DNA of 64,000 nucleotides from Pseudomonas sp. N3-W (GTDB lineage Bacteria; Pseudomonadota; Gammaproteobacteria; Pseudomonadales; Pseudomonadaceae): NCBI RefSeq assembly GCF_024970185.1, contig NZ_CP103965.1, positions 3,034,001 to 3,098,000 of the forward strand, read 5' to 3'. The notes beneath the pieces are model-generated. The model ran no database searches, was not told where the DNA came from, and saw only the letters and a list, made by a program, of their open reading frames with translations. Every line of letters starts with the position of its first letter. The stretch's first letter is position 1. The position numbers were made by a program, and so were the translations under genes. Below are positions 19,634 to 28,137 of the stretch, one piece after another.

Positions 19634-20281
19634 TCAGTCCAGGCGTTCGGGGTAGGTGACTACCAGATAAGCCACGGCCTCGCTGTCAGCCGGATTGCGA
19701 TAGCGGTGCGGCTGGTCGGCGTAGAACAGGATCGAGTCGCCGGTAGAAAGCAGGTAGCGTTCGTCATTGACGCTGATCTCCAGCACGCCCTGCGACACCA
19801 CGAGATTTTCCTGCACACCGGGGCCATGCCCTTCAGAATGGTCTTCGCCCAAAGGGCTCAGACGCAATTCATAAAACTCCGATTGGCGCGCCACGTCGAA
19901 CGGAAACAGCGCGCGGCTGACAAAGGCGCCACTGGCACTGACCAGGCGTTTGCTCTGGCTGGCCGACAGCACCGCGACACCTTCAAACGCGCGATGCTCA
20001 AGAAACGCGGCCACCGACACCTTCAAACCCTTGGCAATCTTGCACAGCACCTTGATCGACGGCACGCTGCGCCCGGACTCGATCTGCGCCAGCATCGCCC
20101 GGCTGACACCGCACTGGCGGGCCAGCGCGTCGAGCGACAGGTGACGTTTGCTGCGCAAGCGTTGCAGGTTCTGCGCGACCCGCTCGCAGATAGGGTCTTG
20201 TTCCAGGTGTTCGAGGTTGTTCAAATCCAGCACAGGTTCGTCGGCGCTCGACAGAAAGCGCGTGGGCTGCTGCGTACTCAC
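19634..20281 (-). CDS. XRE-family regulator with C-terminal cupin
   Basis: 215 residues from the GTG at 20281. An N-terminal helix-turn-helix (about 60-115: 'LSLDALARQCGVSRAMLAQIE', then G-R-S-V-P-S) is followed by a cupin-2 domain ('GPGVQENLVVSQGVLEI', 'LSTGDSILFYADQPHRYRNP'). This architecture is known for regulators of amino-acid, polyamine or sulfur-compound metabolism, where the cupin binds the ligand. The GTG start overlaps the stop of a 53-residue upstream gene by 4 bases, which implies translational coupling. Confidence 0.9.
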   Translation of the reverse strand: MSTQQPTRFLSSADEPVLDLNNLEHLEQDPICERVAQNLQRLRSKRHLSLDALARQCGVSRAMLAQIESGRSVPSIKVLCKIAKGLKVSVAAFLEHRAFEGVAVLSASQSKRLVSASGAFVSRALFPFDVARQSEFYELRLSPLGEDHSEGHGPGVQENLVVSQGVLEISVNDERYLLSTGDSILFYADQPHRYRNPADSEAVAYLVVTYPERLD

Positions 20282-20439
20282 GCGTGCCGGGTCTCGGCCG
20301 CCTTGGCCGCCTGCACCCATTGATAAGCCTGCAAGCCGGCGTTGAGGGCATACATTTCCCACAGGGCCCGCGCCCGTTGCTGTGCCTGTTTGCGTTTGCG
20401 GTAGCTGGCGAAGTCGATGAGGTTGTCAGTCGGATTCAT
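20278..20439 (-). CDS. Small basic protein coupled to XRE-cupin regulator
   Basis: 53 residues: MNPTDNLIDFASYRKRKQ, then an Ala/Arg/Gln-rich helix (AQQRARALWEMYALNAG) and an Ala/Lys-rich end. It is highly charged and helical, with no membrane segment. The stop overlaps the GTG of the regulator (GTGA). I do not recognise the family. The start could also be an ATG at 20460; the ribosome site is weak for both. Confidence 0.6.
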   Translation of the reverse strand: MNPTDNLIDFASYRKRKQAQQRARALWEMYALNAGLQAYQWVQAAKAAETRHA

Positions 20440-20523
20440 GGGGCACTTCACTGTGATCATTGGCGGGAATGACCTGAGACTACGCCGATATTTTTATAAC
20501 GATAAATACCTGTTTTCTATTTG

Positions 20524-21534
20524 TTAATTCTTTTTGGTTCTTATTGGTTGCAGGGTCATCGAACGCCGCGACAGGCACCCCAGTCCTTCGAGCGTGGCCT
20601 TGACCGCTTGCTCCAGCGGCGTATGCGGTTCGGTGCCCAATACCGCCAGCAGCCCGCTGTTATCCATGCGCAGCGGTTGCTGCCACAAGTAGCGCATCTC
20701 CAGCATTTCACGCAGGGTCGGTACAAAGGGTGAAGCCAGTCGTACCAGCCACCAGGCGAAAGGCCGTTGTTTCGCCTGGCCGCCGTCTTGCTCGACGCAG
20801 CGCGCGATGGCCGCGGCCATTTGTGTGCCATCGGCGTCCCAATGCCCAGCCATGTGAAAGCTGGAAAAGGGCGGCAAAGACGCACGACGGTCGAGCAGTT
20901 GCACGATGGTCTGGGCGGCATCCGGCAGATAGGACCACTGATGGCCTACGCCTGGAACGCCTGGCAGGTTGATGGTTTTTATGGCTTGGCCGGGCTTGAT
21001 CAGTCCCTGCGCAAACCAGGTGTTACTGGTCTGCTGGCCGAAAAAGTCGCCGGCCCGCAAGACAATGGCCTGTGCGCCCCGTGTGCTCGCGTCGCGCAGT
21101 CGTTGTTCGAGTTCGACACGGATCCGGCCTTTGCGTGTCTGCGGATGTTGCGCAGCGTCCTCACGCAACAGGGGAAAGGCATCCGGACCGTAGTTGTAGA
21201 CCGTCCCCGGCAACACGATGGTGGCGTTTTCAGCCAGTGCGGCCGCAATGGTGTTGTCGATCATGGGCAGTACCCACTCACTCCAGCGGCGATAGCCCGG
21301 CGGATTCACCGCATGGACGATGACGCTGCAGCCCTTTGCGGCTTGCATCACGTCATCGCGATTCAGTGCGTCACCGCGAAAATAGACAATGCCTTCACGC
21401 ACTTCCATGGCGTTTTTGAGCCCGCGCTGCAGAGCCTGGACTTGCCAGCCGTGGTCACGCAACTGGCGCGCGGTTTCGCCACCAAAGCCGCCCGTTGCAC
21501 CCAGTACCAGTACCTTGTTGTCTGTTGTGGCCAT
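20524..21534 (-). CDS. NAD(P)-binding epimerase/reductase-like protein
   Basis: 336 residues from the ATG at 21534, which has GGGAGAACA upstream; the open frame reaches 21612. The N-terminal Rossmann motif is VLVLGATGGFGGETARQL, and later 'VIVHAVNPPGYRRWSEW' and 'TIVLPGTVYNYGPDAFP' resemble extended SDR / NAD-dependent epimerases. The substrate is unknown. A divergent LysR gene 95 bases away probably controls it. Confidence 0.82.
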   Translation of the reverse strand: MATTDNKVLVLGATGGFGGETARQLRDHGWQVQALQRGLKNAMEVREGIVYFRGDALNRDDVMQAAKGCSVIVHAVNPPGYRRWSEWVLPMIDNTIAAALAENATIVLPGTVYNYGPDAFPLLREDAAQHPQTRKGRIRVELEQRLRDASTRGAQAIVLRAGDFFGQQTSNTWFAQGLIKPGQAIKTINLPGVPGVGHQWSYLPDAAQTIVQLLDRRASLPPFSSFHMAGHWDADGTQMAAAIARCVEQDGGQAKQRPFAWWLVRLASPFVPTLREMLEMRYLWQQPLRMDNSGLLAVLGTEPHTPLEQAVKATLEGLGCLSRRSMTLQPIRTKKN

Positions 21535-21629
21535 GTCTGTTCTCCCGATGATTGATCGCACGGCCATTGTGTTGTCGCTCGGGAAGGAAAGAAATTGCCG
21601 AATAGGCCGCATTAGCTATACATTTATGT

Positions 21630-22517
21630 ATGACTAAATCTATTGGTTGGGAACTGTATCGAAGCTTTCTGGCGGTGCTGAATCATGGCTCGCTGTCGGC
21701 TGCCGCCCGTGCACTGGGCATCACGCAACCGACGGTGGGCCGTCACGTGGCGGAGCTTGAAACGTCCTTCAAACAAACATTGTTCACTCGTTCGCGGACC
21801 GGCTTGTTGCCCACCGAGGCCGCGCTGTCACTGCGCGGTTATGCCGAGGCCATGCACAGCAACGCCGCCGCCCTGGAACGGGCGGTCGGGGGCGAAGGCC
21901 TGGGGATACACGGCACGGTGCGGGTGTCCGCCAGCGAAGTCATCGCCGTCGAGGTGCTGCCGCCGGCCTTGGCCAGACTGCGACAGCAGCACCCGCAGCT
22001 GACGATTGAAGTGGTGGCCACCAACCGGATGCTGGATCTGCTGCAACGGGAGGCCGACATTGCGGTGCGCATGACCGCGCCCAAACAGGAGCAACTGATC
22101 GCTCGCAGCGTCGGGCAAGTGGAGCTGGGGCTTTATGCCCATGTCGATTACCTGAGTCAGCACGGCACGCCGCAAACCCAAGCGGATCTGGCGCAGCACA
22201 CGCTGATCGGTTTTGATACGGAAACGCCTTTTTTGCGTGAGGCGAGCAAACGGGTACCGGGTTGGGGCCGCGCCGGTTTTGCCTTGCGCTCCGACAGCGA
22301 CCTGGCGCAGTTCGCGATGATCCGCGCGGGCGCCGGTCTCGGTTTTTTCCAGTGTGCACTGGCAAGCCGGGTGCCCGGATTGGTGCGGGTCTTGCCCGAG
22401 CAGCTCTCCTATCAGCTCGACACCTGGATCACGATGCATGAAGACCTGCGTGGCACCGAGCGTTGCAAAGTCACCTTCGACGCACTGGTGCAGTGCCTGC
22501 TCGCGCATACCAACTGA
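21630..22517 (+). CDS. LysR-family transcriptional regulator
   Basis: 295 residues. The N-terminal winged helix is 'LYRSFLAVLNHGSLSAAARA' followed by LGITQPTVGRHVAELE, and a LysR substrate domain begins near 90. The ribosome site is weak. It is divergent from the epimerase-like gene, its likely target; the inducer is unknown. Confidence 0.93.
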   Translation: MTKSIGWELYRSFLAVLNHGSLSAAARALGITQPTVGRHVAELETSFKQTLFTRSRTGLLPTEAALSLRGYAEAMHSNAAALERAVGGEGLGIHGTVRVSASEVIAVEVLPPALARLRQQHPQLTIEVVATNRMLDLLQREADIAVRMTAPKQEQLIARSVGQVELGLYAHVDYLSQHGTPQTQADLAQHTLIGFDTETPFLREASKRVPGWGRAGFALRSDSDLAQFAMIRAGAGLGFFQCALASRVPGLVRVLPEQLSYQLDTWITMHEDLRGTERCKVTFDALVQCLLAHTN

Positions 22518-22535
22518 ACGCTCTGCGCGCCGTGT

Positions 22536-23447
22536 TCAGCGTCCTTCATGCTGCTTGCGATAAGCCCCCGGCTGCACGCCCACGGCCTTGGCAAAGGCGC
22601 GGGTGAACGCGGCGATCGATTGATAACCCACTGCCGCACAGACTTGCTCCACGGTGTGGTTGCTCTTGAGCAGTTGGCAGGCATGGCGGATGCGCAAGGC
22701 CAGCAGCACCTGGCCCGGCGATTGTCCCGCCAGCTCGTTGAAGCGTTTGAAAAACGCCGAGCGCGACAGGCCGGTGCAGGCCGCCATGCTTTCCAGTGAC
22801 CACGGCTGTTGCGGTTGTTCGATCAACTGATCCAGCAGCGGGGCGAACTGCGGGTGTCGCGCCAGGGCCACCAGGCCGCCGAGGTTCTGGTTGTCGGCCA
22901 CTTGCTGGCGCAGCACGTAGAGAAACAGCAAATGGCTGAGCCGTTCGAGCAGGGCTGAAGAGGGCTGCGGCAGGCGTTCGCATTCGTCGAGGATCAGCTC
23001 GAACAGTGCCCGAGCGGCGCTGAGGGACGGGTCGCCCGCGCGCAGGATGATCCAGTCCGGCAAACCCTCGATGATCAGTGACGACAACCCGGACTTGAAG
23101 TGGAAAAACCCGCAAACCAGGCCGACGCCATCCTGTGCCTGACGGTCCAGCGCGGTCATGGCCATGCGCGGCAAACGTTGAGCGGCGTCAGCTTGTTGCG
23201 CGCTGGACAGCCGATAATCCAGGTCGCGCAGCAGGAACACGGCATCGCCGGCATTCAGCCGTTGCGCCTGCTTTTCGCCGTCGATGTGCAGCCAGCAATG
23301 GCCTTGCACCACCAAATGAAAACTGGCCCGCGCCAGTCCATGGGTGCTGGCGTGCCAGCCGCCGCAGTAGCGCCCGACATGAAACAGGCTGGCCTGCAGT
23401 TCCAGGCTTTCTAATAACCAATCAACCAAGGGGCTGGACGAAATCAT
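22536..23447 (-). CDS. AraC-family regulator with cupin-type sensor
   Basis: 303 residues. The N-terminal cupin_6 domain includes 'YCGGWHASTHGLARASFHLV' and 'LNAGDAVFLLRDLDYRLSS'. The C-terminal double helix-turn-helix (about 205-300) includes 'MAACTGLSRSAFFKRFNELA', then G-Q-S-P, and 'VEQVCAAVGYQSIAAFTRAF'. Such regulators often sit beside AhpD-like or oxidoreductase genes and sense electrophiles. It is divergent from the AhpD-like gene at 23552, a plausible target. Confidence 0.92.
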   Translation of the reverse strand: MISSSPLVDWLLESLELQASLFHVGRYCGGWHASTHGLARASFHLVVQGHCWLHIDGEKQAQRLNAGDAVFLLRDLDYRLSSAQQADAAQRLPRMAMTALDRQAQDGVGLVCGFFHFKSGLSSLIIEGLPDWIILRAGDPSLSAARALFELILDECERLPQPSSALLERLSHLLFLYVLRQQVADNQNLGGLVALARHPQFAPLLDQLIEQPQQPWSLESMAACTGLSRSAFFKRFNELAGQSPGQVLLALRIRHACQLLKSNHTVEQVCAAVGYQSIAAFTRAFAKAVGVQPGAYRKQHEGR

Positions 23448-23510
23448 CTAAGGGAAACACTCAGGAGCAAGTAATCGCTACTTTAGAATATGGATCGGAA
23501 TTCTTATAAC

Positions 23511-23522
23511 CAACAGACTGGC
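23511..23522 (+). promoter_or_regulatory. Second copy of 12-mer TTCTTATAACCA
   Basis: Identical to 10989-11000. It lies 30 bases before the AhpD-like start and therefore overlaps or adjoins the operon promoter. It is a candidate site for a shared sulfur regulator such as CysB; this is inference. Confidence 0.3.
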
Positions 23523-23551
23523 CGGACACCTTAACTGCTGGAGTCCACTCC

Positions 23552-24109
23552 ATGTCCCGCGTCACTTTACACACCCTGCAAAGCGCACCTGAAGCCGCCA
23601 GACCGTTCCTGGAAAACGCGCAGAAAAACTCCGGCTTTATCCCGAATTTGCTGGCAGTGCTGGCCAACGCCCCGGCGGCGCTGGAAACATACGTTACGGT
23701 ATCGGCGCTCAATGGCAAAGCCGAACTGAGCCTGGCCGAACGCGAAGTGGTGCAGCTGATTGCCGCCACCACCCATGGCTGTGACTTCTGCGTGGCCGGC
23801 CACACAGCGGTGGCGCTGAACAAGGCGAAATTGCCGGATGAAGTGGTCAGTGCCCTGCGTGAGCAAGGCACCTTGCCCGAGGAAAAACTCGAAACCCTGG
23901 CTGCCTTCACCCGCGAAGTGATCGCCACGCGCGGCAAGGTCAGCGAACAGACGTTCAACGCCTTCAAGGCGGCGGGCTACAGCGAAGGCAATGCGCTGGA
24001 AGTGATTCTCGGCGTGAGCCTGGCGACCTTGTGCAACTTTGCCAACGTCTTCGCCCAAACGCCGCTCAATCCTGAATTGGCTCGGTATCGCTGGCAGTCA
24101 GGTTTATGA
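23552..24109 (+). CDS. AhpD-like carboxymuconolactone decarboxylase-family protein
   Basis: 185 residues. The alkylhydroperoxidase motif is present: 'LAEREVVQLIAATTHGCDFC' with the redox pair C-D-F-C and the following A-G-H. A PEARPFLENAQKNSG-like entry and GFIPNLLAVL are typical of peroxidase-related CMD proteins. It probably reduces peroxides, or protects the next enzyme in the pathway. It is the first gene of a five-gene operon that ends in a sulfonate-type ABC permease. Confidence 0.88.
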   Translation: MSRVTLHTLQSAPEAARPFLENAQKNSGFIPNLLAVLANAPAALETYVTVSALNGKAELSLAEREVVQLIAATTHGCDFCVAGHTAVALNKAKLPDEVVSALREQGTLPEEKLETLAAFTREVIATRGKVSEQTFNAFKAAGYSEGNALEVILGVSLATLCNFANVFAQTPLNPELARYRWQSGL

Positions 24110-24158
24110 TTCACGCGCGTCGGCGGTTGGCCGATGCGTCATTCAAGGAGAAAATGAC

Positions 24159-25229
24159 ATGCTCGATCCGGCATTGAGTCAATGGCTGGAAGCCCGTGCC
24201 CAGGCGCTGGACCTGGGAGATTGCGACCCGCAGCTGGTGTTGTCGCAGCTGGCGAAAGCCAATGTACTGCGCGTCGGCATCAGCCCTGAACTCGGCGGCA
24301 GCGGCGGTAATCTGGCCGACGCCGTGGAAGTGCTGGCCGAGGTCGCCAGCCATTCATTGGCTGCCGCTTTTGTGTTCTGGGGCCAGCGTGCCTTTATCGA
24401 GTACCTGCTGCACAGCCCGAACACGGTGCTGCGCGACGGTCTGCTGCCGGCATTGCTGAGCGGCGAACTGGCCGGCGCGACCGGCCTGTCCAACGCAATG
24501 AAATTTCTCTCTGGGATCGAAGCGCTGCAAGTGCGTGGCCGGACCTCGGACACGGGCTGGTCATTGACCGGGCGTCTGCACTGGGTGACCAACCTGCGCA
24601 AAAGCGGCTTTGTAGTGGCGGCGGCCATTGACGATGAAGCCGGCGGCCCACCCTTTGTGCTGGCCATTCCGGGTGCACTGGCCGGGCTGCAACGCTCGGC
24701 GGACCTACAGTTGATGGGCTTGCAGTCGAGTAACACGGCGGCCCTTGCGCTGGAACAGGTCGAGGTTGATCGGGACTGGTTGCTGCACGAAGACGCCCGG
24801 GCTTTTCTGCCTGCCGTGCGCCCGGCGTTTCTGGGGCTGCAATGCGGCATGGCCATTGGTCTGGCACGCCGTGCGTTGCAGGAAGTTGAGGCGCATTTGC
24901 AGGATGATCGCTCGATCCTGCTGGAGCCCTTGCAGGACTGTCGTCAGCAGTTGGCGCAGACCGTCAGCGAGCTCAAGGCCGGCTTGCTCGACGGGCGTTT
25001 TCTGACGCGCCCTGCGGCGTTGTTTCGCCTGCGTATCGCCTTGGCTGAATCGGCTGCCAGCGCGGTGCAGCTGGAGCTGCAGGCCAGCGGCGGCAAAGCC
25101 TATCTGAGTGAACACGGCAGCGGGTTTGCCCGGCGCTGGCGTGAATCGGCGTTCGTGCCGATCATCACGCCAAGCCTGGTGCAATTGCGCGCCGAACTGC
25201 AACGTCAGGCACGGGAAGCGACGGCATGA
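24159..25229 (+). CDS. Acyl-CoA dehydrogenase-like flavoenzyme, probable monooxygenase
   Basis: 356 residues from the ATG at 24159, with AAGGAG upstream. It has the acyl-CoA-dehydrogenase fold: 'ISPELGGSGGNLADAVEVLA', 'GATGLSNAMKFLSGIEALQV', 'GWSLTGRLHWVTNL' and a C-terminal helical domain. Close relatives in sulfur-scavenging operons (SfnC/DszC type) are flavin-dependent monooxygenases rather than dehydrogenases. The ABC genes that overlap its end support a desulfurisation or oxidation role. Substrate inferred, not shown. Confidence 0.8.
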   Translation: MLDPALSQWLEARAQALDLGDCDPQLVLSQLAKANVLRVGISPELGGSGGNLADAVEVLAEVASHSLAAAFVFWGQRAFIEYLLHSPNTVLRDGLLPALLSGELAGATGLSNAMKFLSGIEALQVRGRTSDTGWSLTGRLHWVTNLRKSGFVVAAAIDDEAGGPPFVLAIPGALAGLQRSADLQLMGLQSSNTAALALEQVEVDRDWLLHEDARAFLPAVRPAFLGLQCGMAIGLARRALQEVEAHLQDDRSILLEPLQDCRQQLAQTVSELKAGLLDGRFLTRPAALFRLRIALAESAASAVQLELQASGGKAYLSEHGSGFARRWRESAFVPIITPSLVQLRAELQRQAREATA

Positions 25230-26068
25230 GCGAACCGCTGTTGCACGCCAGCGGCATCAGCCTTGGTTATGCGCGAGAGCAGGGCTGGCAAACGGTGCTG
25301 GAGCATTTCGACCTGCAACTGCGGCCAGGGGAGGTGGTGTCGATCCTCGGCCCCAGCGGCGTCGGCAAGTCCAGCCTGTTGCGGGTGCTGGCCGGTTTGC
25401 AGACGGCGCATCGCGGCAGCGTCAGCCTGCTCGGCGAGCCCTTGACCGGCCCGCACCCACGGGTGGCGGTGGCGTTTCAGGACCCCAGCCTGTTGCCGTG
25501 GCTGAGCCTGGAAAAAAACGTCGCCTTCGGCCTCGACTTTGCCCGCCAACCTGACCTGAGCCCGGCACAACGCAAGGCGCGTATTGACCACGCCATCACC
25601 GCTGTCGGCCTGCAACACGCCCGGCAATACAGCCCGGCGCAGTTGTCCGGCGGCATGGCCCAGCGCACGGCGATTGCCCGTTGCCTGGCGCGCCAGCCGC
25701 AAGTGTTGCTGCTGGACGAACCCTTTGGCGCGCTGGACGAAGTGACCCGCGCCGACATGCAGCAACTGCTGCTGCGGGTCATCGCCGAGCACAACACCGC
25801 CGCGGTGTTGATCACCCACGACATCGACGAAGCCCTGCTGCTTTCCGAGCGGATTCTGCTACTGGGCAACAGCCCGGCGCGCACGCTCGGTGAGTGGCGC
25901 ATCGACCTGCCTCAGCCGCGCGCCGAGCTGGTCGATGAGCTGGGTGCGCTGCGCATCGAGATTCTCAAAACCCTTCGGCGGGCGAGCCGCAATCCCCTTA
26001 ACCCACTGTTGCCCGTATCGTCGGAGATAGACCATGTGCCTGGACGACTTCACTCACACACGTCGTGA
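25226..26068 (+). CDS. Sulfonate/nitrate/taurine-type ABC ATPase
   Basis: 280 residues with Walker A GPSGVGKSS, Q-loop AFQDPSLLPWLSLEKNV, signature LSGGMAQRTAIARCL, Walker B LLLDEPFGALDE and H-loop THDIDEA. It belongs to the SsuB/TauB group by the DPSLLPW loop. Start ATG overlaps the preceding stop by 4 bases, and its end overlaps the binding-protein gene by 35 bases. Confidence 0.93.
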   Translation: MSEPLLHASGISLGYAREQGWQTVLEHFDLQLRPGEVVSILGPSGVGKSSLLRVLAGLQTAHRGSVSLLGEPLTGPHPRVAVAFQDPSLLPWLSLEKNVAFGLDFARQPDLSPAQRKARIDHAITAVGLQHARQYSPAQLSGGMAQRTAIARCLARQPQVLLLDEPFGALDEVTRADMQQLLLRVIAEHNTAAVLITHDIDEALLLSERILLLGNSPARTLGEWRIDLPQPRAELVDELGALRIEILKTLRRASRNPLNPLLPVSSEIDHVPGRLHSHTS

Positions 26069-27233
26069 TTTTCTCAAACTCAGCGCCTTGCTGACCGCTG
26101 CCGGCGCCTTGCCGTTGCTCAACAGTTTGCAGGCGCGCGCCGCGTCAGAACCCGACGCACCGGTGCGCATTGGCTACCTGCCGATCACCGACGCCACGCC
26201 GTTGCTGGTGGCGCACAACAATGGCCTGTTCGAGGCCGAAGGCATTCAGGCCGAACGCCCGGTGCTGTTGCGCAGTTGGGCGCAGGTGATCGAGGCGTTC
26301 ATTTCCGGCCAGGTCAACGTGATTCACCTGCTGTCGCCGATGACGGTCTGGGCGCGCTATGGCAGCAAGGTCCCGGCCAAGGTCGTGGCCTGGAATCATG
26401 TCGGCGGCTCGGGCCTGACCGTGGCGCCGGGCATTACCGAGATCAAGCAACTGGGCGGGCAATCGGTGGCGATTCCGTTCTGGTATTCGATTCATAACGT
26501 GGTGGTGCAGCAGCTGTTCCGCGACAACGGACTGGTGCCGGTGAGCAAGTCGGCCAGCAGCGCGTTGGCGCCGAACGAGGTCAATCTGCTGGTGTTGCCA
26601 CCCTCGGACATGCCGCCGGCGCTGGCGACCAAACGTATCGCCGGCTACATCGTCGCCGAGCCCTTCAGTGCCCTGGCCGAAGAGCTCAAGGTTGGCCGGG
26701 TGCAGCGCTTTACCGGGGACATCTGGCGCAATCACGCCTGCTGCGTGGTGTTCATGCATGAACAGGACCTGAACAACCGTCCCGAGTGGTCGCAGAAAGT
26801 GGTCAACGCCATCGTCAAGGCCCAGCTGTGGACCCGCGACAACCGCGCCGAAGCCGCCAAGCTACTGTCCAAGGACGGCAATAACCGCTACACGCCACAC
26901 GCCCAGCCAGTGCTGGACCGGGTGCTGGCGCCGGCCGCCACCGACCGCGAGCAATACCTGGCCAGCGGCGCGATCCAGCACAGTCACTGGGACGAGCATC
27001 GCATCGACTTCCAGCCGTACCCATTTCCCAGCTACACCGAAGAACTGGTCCGGCGTCTCAAGGACACGCTGATCGAGGGCGACAAGGGCTTTCTCGCCAG
27101 CCTCGATCCGCAGCACACCGCACGCGATCTGGTGGACGACCGCTTTGTGCGTAACGCGATCGCGGCTGTGGGTGGCATGAAAGCTTTCGGCCTGCCGGAC
27201 AGCTTCGAACGCAGCGAGGAGTTCAGCCTTTGA
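26034..27233 (+). CDS. Tat-exported ABC substrate-binding protein
   Basis: 399 residues. A twin-arginine signal (THTRRDFLKLSALLTAAGAL) is cut near A-R-A. The mature domain is NrtA/SsuA-like: 'VRIGYLPITDATPLLVAHNN', 'GLFEAEG', 'VIHLLSPMTVWARYG' and a conserved H-A-C-C-V-V. It binds a small anionic ligand for the adjoining transporter. Tat export suggests folding or cofactor binding before secretion. GGAGATAGACC precedes the ATG. Confidence 0.9.
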   Translation: MCLDDFTHTRRDFLKLSALLTAAGALPLLNSLQARAASEPDAPVRIGYLPITDATPLLVAHNNGLFEAEGIQAERPVLLRSWAQVIEAFISGQVNVIHLLSPMTVWARYGSKVPAKVVAWNHVGGSGLTVAPGITEIKQLGGQSVAIPFWYSIHNVVVQQLFRDNGLVPVSKSASSALAPNEVNLLVLPPSDMPPALATKRIAGYIVAEPFSALAEELKVGRVQRFTGDIWRNHACCVVFMHEQDLNNRPEWSQKVVNAIVKAQLWTRDNRAEAAKLLSKDGNNRYTPHAQPVLDRVLAPAATDREQYLASGAIQHSHWDEHRIDFQPYPFPSYTEELVRRLKDTLIEGDKGFLASLDPQHTARDLVDDRFVRNAIAAVGGMKAFGLPDSFERSEEFSL

Positions 27234-27997
27234 CGAGCAAGCAAACCTCATCGCTGCCGTCATGGGGCCTGGGCGTGGCGGGGCTGTTGTGCCTGCTGTT
27301 GCTGTGGTGGCTGGGGGTGCATCTGTTTGGCGCAACGGACGGGTTGGCGGCGCGCTTTTCTCCGGAGGCGACGCTGGTCAGCCTGGTGGAGTTGCTGGGG
27401 CGCGCCGAGCTGTATGAGCACGTTTTCGTCAGCCTCAAACGGATTCTGGTCAGCCTGTTTCTGGCGTTGTTGATCGGCGTGCCGCTAGGGCTGCTGATCG
27501 GCAGCTACCGTCATCTGGAGGCGGCCACCACACCGGCGTTTCAGTTCCTGCGCATGATCTCGCCGCTGTCGTGGATGCCGGTGGTGGTGATGCTGATGGG
27601 CGTGGGGGATCAGCCGATCTACTTTCTGCTGACCTTCGCCGCCGTCTGGCCGATCCTGCTCAATACGGCGGCTGGCGTGCGGCAACTCGATCCACGCTGG
27701 CTGCAATTGAGCCGCAGCCTCAGTGCCACTCGCTGGGAGACGCTGTGCAAAGTGATTTTGCCCGGCGTACTCGGTCACGTGCTGACGGGTGTGCGGCTGT
27801 CTATCGGCATTCTCTGGATCGTCCTGGTGCCGTGCGAAATGCTCGGCGTCAGCGCGGGCTTGGGCTACTTCATCCTCGACACCCGGGATCGCCTGGCGTA
27901 CTCGGAATTGATGGCCATGGTGCTGTTGATCGGTGTGCTTGGATTTGCGCTGGACGCTCTGGCTCGCGGGTTGCACCGACGCTGGGCGGCGGCCTGA
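27230..27997 (+). CDS. Sulfonate/nitrate/taurine-type ABC permease
   Basis: 255 residues with about six membrane segments and the EAA-type loop 'LSRSLSATRWETLCKVILPG'. It starts at a TTG overlapping the stop of the binding-protein gene by 4 bases, with GAGGAG upstream. It is the last gene of the operon. From memory, the gene order resembles the PA2331-PA2327 group of P. aeruginosa; that should be checked. Confidence 0.9.
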   Translation: MTSKQTSSLPSWGLGVAGLLCLLLLWWLGVHLFGATDGLAARFSPEATLVSLVELLGRAELYEHVFVSLKRILVSLFLALLIGVPLGLLIGSYRHLEAATTPAFQFLRMISPLSWMPVVVMLMGVGDQPIYFLLTFAAVWPILLNTAAGVRQLDPRWLQLSRSLSATRWETLCKVILPGVLGHVLTGVRLSIGILWIVLVPCEMLGVSAGLGYFILDTRDRLAYSELMAMVLLIGVLGFALDALARGLHRRWAAA

Positions 27998-28057
27998 GCG
28001 GACAGGAAAAACAGCCGGCAAGAGCCCACAGGCAATGAATCGTGATGGTGAAATGAA

Positions 28058-28074
28058 ATGTTATTGTATAACAT
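28058..28074. promoter_or_regulatory. Zur box of TonB receptor
   Basis: ATGTTATTGTATAACAT is a perfect 7-bp dyad with a 3-bp centre, flanked by GAA on the left. It closely matches the known Zur consensus GAAATGTTATANTATAACATTTC. It lies 64 bases before the receptor start, implying induction when zinc is scarce. Confidence 0.85.
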
Positions 28075-28137
28075 GAATTTTGTTTCATCTTGTCGACGAC
28101 CCATCGACCGTCACTTTTCTACCTGTGGATTCTTGAA

